A stretch of 64,000 bases of DNA, taken from the NCBI GenBank assembly GCA_020073605.1, contig JAIQEW010000005.1, positions 248,001 to 312,000 of the forward strand, given 5' to 3'. Position 1 is the first letter of the stretch. Each line of letters begins with the position of its first letter. Of the stretch, positions 60,366 to 64,000 are shown piece by piece. The notes beneath the pieces are model-generated. The model was given only the letters and a program-made list of their open reading frames with translations, had not been told where the DNA came from and did not search any database. This stretch comes from Terriglobia bacterium. Lineage in GTDB: Bacteria; Acidobacteriota; Terriglobia; Acidiferrales; UBA7541. A program made the position numbers and the translations under genes.

Positions 60366-61271
60366 TCAATTCGGCTTTGCAGCCTCGGATTCGTGCGCGT
60401 ACTTCTCGCGCAATTCGCCGGTCATGGCGCACGCCACAGCGAGCGACTTCGTATCGATGCCGGTCGCGACACCGCGCGCCGCCAGGGTCGGGAGCACGAT
60501 CTCGGTCGGAATATTTCCCGCGAGCGCATCACCAGCAAACGGGCAGCCGCCGAGTCCCGTGAGGGCGCCGTCGAACCGTCTGCAACCAGCCTCATACGCC
60601 GCGAGTACTTTTTCGGCAGCGCTCTCGGGCCGGCTGTGCAGATGGACGCCGATCTCGACTCCCGCGACGCAGTCTTTCACCGCGCGGTATAGATGCGCGA
60701 CATCCTCGGGCGACGCGGTGCCCACGGTGTCCGCCAGCGAAACGGTGCGCACGCCCACGTCCTTCAGCCACACGAGCGCATCTTCGACGATTTCCGGACC
60801 CCAGGGTTCGTCGTACGGGTTGCCGAACGCCATGGAGATGTAAACCACCAGCTTCCTCCCCGCCGCCTTGGTCTCGCGCTGGAGTTTTTCGACCAGCGCG
60901 CGTGATTCGGCGCGTGACATGTTTGCATTTGCGCGCCGGAAGTAGGCGGAAATTGAATACGGGTAGCCGAGGGTCGTCACGCCGGGAGCGGAGAGTGCGC
61001 GGTCAAGCCCCTGGTCGTTGACCACGATGCCGATGATCTCCGGCGCTTCGCCCGAGGGAAGCTTCACCCGGCTTAGCTCTTGCATCACGGCGTCGCTATC
61101 CGCCATCTGCGGCACGTGCTTGGGCGAAACGAAACTGACTGCGTCGATGTGGCGAAAACCCAGCTTCACGAGCCCGGTCAAATACTTCACCTTCTCGTCC
61201 GTCGGAATCACGTGCGTCAGGCCCTGCCATGCATCGCGCGGGCATTCCACGATCGTCACCGTATCCGCCAT
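60366..61271 (-). CDS. Hydroxymethylglutaryl-CoA lyase
   Basis: Splits HMG-CoA into acetyl-CoA and acetoacetate. 301 residues from the ATG at 61271 ([17 protein letters not shown]); the start overlaps the carboxyltransferase stop by one base (TGATG). The TIM barrel has the metal and catalytic residues of the family: PRD at the start, HLHSRPESA, and the signature GLGGCPFAGDALAGNIPTE with the catalytic Cys. The usual R-D-G-L-Q motif reads P-R-D-A-W-Q, so it could be an HMG-CoA lyase-like member with a different substrate. Confidence 0.88.
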   Translation of the reverse strand: MADTVTIVECPRDAWQGLTHVIPTDEKVKYLTGLVKLGFRHIDAVSFVSPKHVPQMADSDAVMQELSRVKLPSGEAPEIIGIVVNDQGLDRALSAPGVTTLGYPYSISAYFRRANANMSRAESRALVEKLQRETKAAGRKLVVYISMAFGNPYDEPWGPEIVEDALVWLKDVGVRTVSLADTVGTASPEDVAHLYRAVKDCVAGVEIGVHLHSRPESAAEKVLAAYEAGCRRFDGALTGLGGCPFAGDALAGNIPTEIVLPTLAARGVATGIDTKSLAVACAMTGELREKYAHESEAAKPN

Positions 61272-62983
61272 CAGGTCTGCAACACTCCCGTCTTGAATTC
61301 GGCGACGTGCGGATTCAGGGCGGCAGACTCCAGCGCCTCGATCAAGGCTTCGCGCGTGTGCGCCGGGTCGATGATGGCGTCCACCCACAATCGCGCCGCG
61401 GCGTAGCGCGGATCGGTTTGGCGCTCGTAGGTCGCGCGGATCGATTCGTACAGCTCTTTCTTGTCTTTCTCAGTTAGCTTCTTGCCTTCGCGCTCGAGCT
61501 GCTTGATCCGGAGCTCCACCAGCGTCCCGGCGGCCGATTCGCCGCTCATGACGGCGTAGCGCGCCGTCGGCCACGCGAACATGAACCGCGGGTCGTACGC
61601 CTTTCCGCACATCGCATAATGGCCCGCGCCGAAAGTGCCGCCGCAGATCACGGTAATCTTGGGCACCACGCTGTTCGCCACCGCGTTGACCATTTTCGCG
61701 CCCGCGCGGATGATCCCGCTCCCCTCGGCTTCCTTGCCGACCATGAATCCGTTCACATCATGCAGAAAAATGAGCGGCACCAGGTGCTGGTTGCAATCGA
61801 GGATGAACCGCGCGGCCTTGTCCGCGGATTCCGTGTAGATCACCCCGCCGAACTCGATTCGCTTTTCGCCGCTGCCCGGGGCCGCGACGGTCACGTTCTT
61901 CTTCTGGTTTGCGACGATTCCAACCGCCCAGCCACCGATCCGCGCGTATCCGCACACGACCGTCTGCCCCCGTTCCGCGCGGTATTCTTCGAATTTGCTG
62001 CCGTCCACCATCCGGGCGATGATTTCGCGCACGTCGTACTGCTTCGAGGGATCCGCGGAAAAAATCCCGTAGATCTCGTCCGCCGGGTATGCGGGCGGCT
62101 CGGCTGCCTTGTGGTCGAATGGCGCCCCGGGCGGATGGCCAATCTTATCGACGAGCGCTCGCAGGCGCTCGATGCAAGCCACGTCGTTCGGCTCGCGGAA
62201 ATCGACGGTCCCGCTTGTCTGCGCATGCATCTGCGCGCCGCCGAGCTCTTCCGCCGAGCTTTTCTGTCCGATGGCCGCCTGCACCAGAGCAGGCCCCGCG
62301 AGAAAAAGGCCGCTGCCTTCGGTCATCAGGATGTGGTCGCACATGACGGGCAGGTACGCGCCGCCCGCGACGCACATGCCCATGATCGCGGTGATCTGCG
62401 GGATTCCCATCGCGCTCATCACGGCGTTGTTGCGGAAGACGCGCCCGAAATCGTCGGTGTCTGGAAACACATCCTCTTGCAGCGGCAGAAAAACACCCGC
62501 TGAATCGACAAGGTAGATCGTGGGGATGCGGTTTTCGATGGCGATGTTCTGCGCGCGGATCACCTTCTTGGCGGTCATGGGGAAGAACGCGCCGGCTTTC
62601 ACCGTTGCGTCGTTGGCGATGAGCATAACGCGGCGGCCCGCCACGCGACCAAGCCCTGTGACCGTGCCTGCAGCAGGAGCGCCGCCCCATTCCTCATACA
62701 TTTCGAACGCTGCGTAGATCCCCAGCTCGAAGAACTCGGTCTTGGGGTCGATCAATTTCGCGATGCGCTCGCGCGCCGTCAATCGGCCCTTCTTGTGCTG
62801 CGTTTCAATGGCCTTCGGACCGCCGCCCTGCCGGATTTTCTCTTCTTCGTTCTTGATTTCGGTGAGCCGGTCGATCAGCGCGCGGCTGTTCTTCTGGAAC
62901 GAGGCGGCTTTGGTATCGAGGCGTGTTCCGATGACTGTCCCAGCCACGGCGCGCGCCTCGTCGGAATCTGTCTTCAGCGTCAA
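61271..62983 (-). CDS. Acyl-CoA carboxylase beta (carboxyltransferase) subunit, MccB-like
   Basis: Carries carboxybiotin's CO2 to an acyl-CoA. 570 residues from a TTG at 62983 ([13 protein letters not shown]), which sits two bases after the stop that would end the B12 gene. The N-terminal part has [16 protein letters not shown] and the acyl-CoA site [21 protein letters not shown], as in methylcrotonyl-CoA carboxylase beta. [11 protein letters not shown] and the C-terminal [20 protein letters not shown] are also typical. The HMG-CoA lyase and hydratase neighbours support leucine degradation. The biotin carboxylase subunit is not in the window. The same frame is open through the B12-domain gene, so a fusion protein is possible (see 62985-63364). 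Confidence 0.9.
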   Translation of the reverse strand: MTLKTDSDEARAVAGTVIGTRLDTKAASFQKNSRALIDRLTEIKNEEEKIRQGGGPKAIETQHKKGRLTARERIAKLIDPKTEFFELGIYAAFEMYEEWGGAPAAGTVTGLGRVAGRRVMLIANDATVKAGAFFPMTAKKVIRAQNIAIENRIPTIYLVDSAGVFLPLQEDVFPDTDDFGRVFRNNAVMSAMGIPQITAIMGMCVAGGAYLPVMCDHILMTEGSGLFLAGPALVQAAIGQKSSAEELGGAQMHAQTSGTVDFREPNDVACIERLRALVDKIGHPPGAPFDHKAAEPPAYPADEIYGIFSADPSKQYDVREIIARMVDGSKFEEYRAERGQTVVCGYARIGGWAVGIVANQKKNVTVAAPGSGEKRIEFGGVIYTESADKAARFILDCNQHLVPLIFLHDVNGFMVGKEAEGSGIIRAGAKMVNAVANSVVPKITVICGGTFGAGHYAMCGKAYDPRFMFAWPTARYAVMSGESAAGTLVELRIKQLEREGKKLTEKDKKELYESIRATYERQTDPRYAAARLWVDAIIDPAHTREALIEALESAALNPHVAEFKTGVLQT

Positions 62984-62984
62984 A

Positions 62985-63364
62985 TCAGGCTCCCTGCGGG
63001 GCGGCGGCCACGCGCTGGCGAATGAAATCGACGCCGCGATGCCGGCCTTTTTCAATCCCGGGATGTCGGCCTCCGGGATGATTCCGCCGATCAGCACGGT
63101 GACGTCCGTCATGCCCTTGGCGCGCAGGAGGTCCATCAGCCGCGCGCAAAGCGTGTTGTGCGCGCCCGAGAGAATCGAAAGGCCGATGACGTCGACGTCC
63201 TCTTGAAGCGCCGCCGATGCGATCATCTCCGGCGTCTGGCGCAGGCCGGTATAGATCACTTCCATCCCGGCGTCGCGCAGCGCGCGCGCGATCACTTTTG
63301 CGCCGCGGTCGTGCCCGTCGAGGCCCGGCTTCGCAATCAGCACCCGTATCTTCTTGTCCACCAT
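62985..63364 (-). pseudogene. B12-binding subunit of acyl-CoA mutase, internal deletion and frameshift
   Basis: Start at the ATG at 63364 ([21 protein letters not shown]). DGHDRG is the D-x-H-x2-G motif whose His ligates cobalt, followed by SILSGAH and [21 protein letters not shown]. After that the family normally has a FGPGT segment; here it is missing and the frame changes near 63033. The expected end [15 protein letters not shown] and its TGA at 62985 are in the other frame. In the starting frame the reading runs without a stop into the carboxyltransferase gene, making a fused frame of 698 residues. Real deletion or assembly error cannot be told apart here. Confidence 0.75.
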
Positions 63365-63438
63365 GTTCGTGCAAGGATACTTCAAAACCTTCGGAAATGT
63401 GTCTGGGCAGGTGTGTTTGGTGGGGCCTTCCGAAAGGC

Positions 63439-64000
63439 CTAGGTGATCGCGGTTTCTTCGTAAACGCCGAAGGACTCGCGCATCGCGTCGCAGATTTCAC
63501 CGAGAGTGGCGTACGCCTTCACGGCTTCGTAGAGATGCGGCATCAGGTTCTCGGAGCCGGGGGCGGCTTTACGCAAGGAATTCAATCGCCGCTCGACTTC
63601 GTCGTGCGACCGCTCGGCGCGCAGTCTCCGCAGCCGTTCCGCTTGGCTTTGCGCGACGGTCTCATTGATTTGCAGGATCTCGATCGGTTTCTCTTCGCCC
63701 ACATAATCGTTCACGCCTACGATGATTTTCTCTTTTCGATCGACCGCCACTTGATACAGGTACGCCGCGTCCGCGATCTCGCGTTGCGGGTAGCCGCGCT
63801 CGATGGCCGCCACCATCCCGCCGAGAGCGTCGATTTTGTCGATGTAGTCCCGCGCGCCACGCTCGATTTCGTTGGTCAGCGTCTCGACAAAATACGAGCC
63901 CCCGAACGGGTCGGCCGTACTTGTGACGCCGCTTTCGTGCGCGAGGATCTGTTGCGTGCGAAGGGCAATCGTCGCGGCGGATTCGGTCGGCAGCGCCCAT
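63439..64000 (-). CDS. Acyl-CoA mutase large subunit, C-terminal part (5' partial)
   Basis: Only the last 186 codons are inside the window; the frame is open through the right edge. The sequence [20 protein letters not shown], then [21 protein letters not shown] matches the end of the methylmalonyl-CoA mutase catalytic barrel, followed by the usual helical tail. The separate small B12-binding gene comes 74 bases later, so this is the two-gene type of mutase (methylmalonyl- or isobutyryl-CoA mutase-like). Which substrate it takes depends on residues outside the window. Confidence 0.88.
   Translation of the reverse strand, partial: WALPTESAATIALRTQQILAHESGVTSTADPFGGSYFVETLTNEIERGARDYIDKIDALGGMVAAIERGYPQREIADAAYLYQVAVDRKEKIIVGVNDYVGEEKPIEILQINETVAQSQAERLRRLRAERSHDEVERRLNSLRKAAPGSENLMPHLYEAVKAYATLGEICDAMRESFGVYEETAIT

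Noticed and set aside
1-64000. CRISPR arrays, rRNA genes, prophage structural genes, replication origin
   Set aside because: Looked for and not seen: no regular spaced repeats, no rRNA-like stretch, no capsid or terminase-like protein, no dnaA-box cluster.

Overview
The window is a high-GC (roughly 60 percent) bacterial chromosome segment. The gene set suggests an Acidobacteriota member: a pilB-pilT-pilC-pilS-pilR-pilA cluster followed by a second GspF/GspE/PilMNO set, many two-component regulators including LytS/LytTR, a TonB C-terminal protein, a degenerate RecA-like plus PolB cassette, and an acyl-CoA catabolic operon. The taxon is inferred from gene content and style. No rRNA or marker phylogeny is available here.

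Layout. 1-9.3 kb: 3' end of a PQQ-type beta-propeller protein, a lower-GC 673-residue protein with a PD-(D/E)XK-like motif, a TldD/TldE pair, a secreted proline/alanine-rich protein and a receiver-Hpt protein. 9.3-12.7 kb: a leftward operon (small membrane protein, LiaF-like protein, LytS kinase, LytTR regulator) with coupled starts. 12.8-19.3 kb: housekeeping genes (two small membrane/secreted proteins, GDPD, rsmA, glgA, thioredoxin, AmrS-type radical SAM). 19.3-21.65 kb: a complete 2.3-kb IS1595-family transposon with 30-bp inverted ends, an 8-bp target duplication and passenger genes. 21.7-24.8 kb: a three-gene cassette of a degenerate RecA-like ATPase, a small protein and a family B DNA polymerase that appears to lack proofreading. 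24.8-27.4 kb: tRNA-Asp and tRNA-Val separated by a 2.4-kb island whose ends are a 47-bp repeat of the tRNA-Val 3' part. The island carries three unknown genes and no integrase. 27.8-45.4 kb: type IV pilus genes with a clear sigma-54 promoter before pilA, then a second platform/ATPase/alignment set without a secretin. 45.5-49 kb: a frameshifted VOC gene, a lone nuoB, ygfZ-like and hemW. 49-53.5 kb: a leftward pilD-kinase-secreted protein-NtrC regulator group. 53.6-56.7 kb: GNAT, TonB-C protein, and a hydrolase whose 5' end is duplicated upstream. 56.7-64 kb: a leftward operon for acyl-CoA and histidine catabolism (acyl-CoA mutase large subunit, damaged B12-binding subunit, biotin-dependent carboxyltransferase, HMG-CoA lyase, enoyl-CoA hydratase, thioesterase, methyltransferase, hutH).

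How it fits together. PilS/PilR probably drive pilA through the sigma-54 promoter, PilB/PilT/PilC power the pilus, and the prepilin peptidase encoded 17 kb away processes the pilins. The most unusual stretch is 19.3-27.4 kb, where a cargo-bearing IS, a polymerase cassette and a tRNA-bounded mini-island lie side by side. Both mobile units encode a protein with an R-x4-H motif of the kind found in HEPN ribonucleases, so defence or toxin roles are plausible but unproven.
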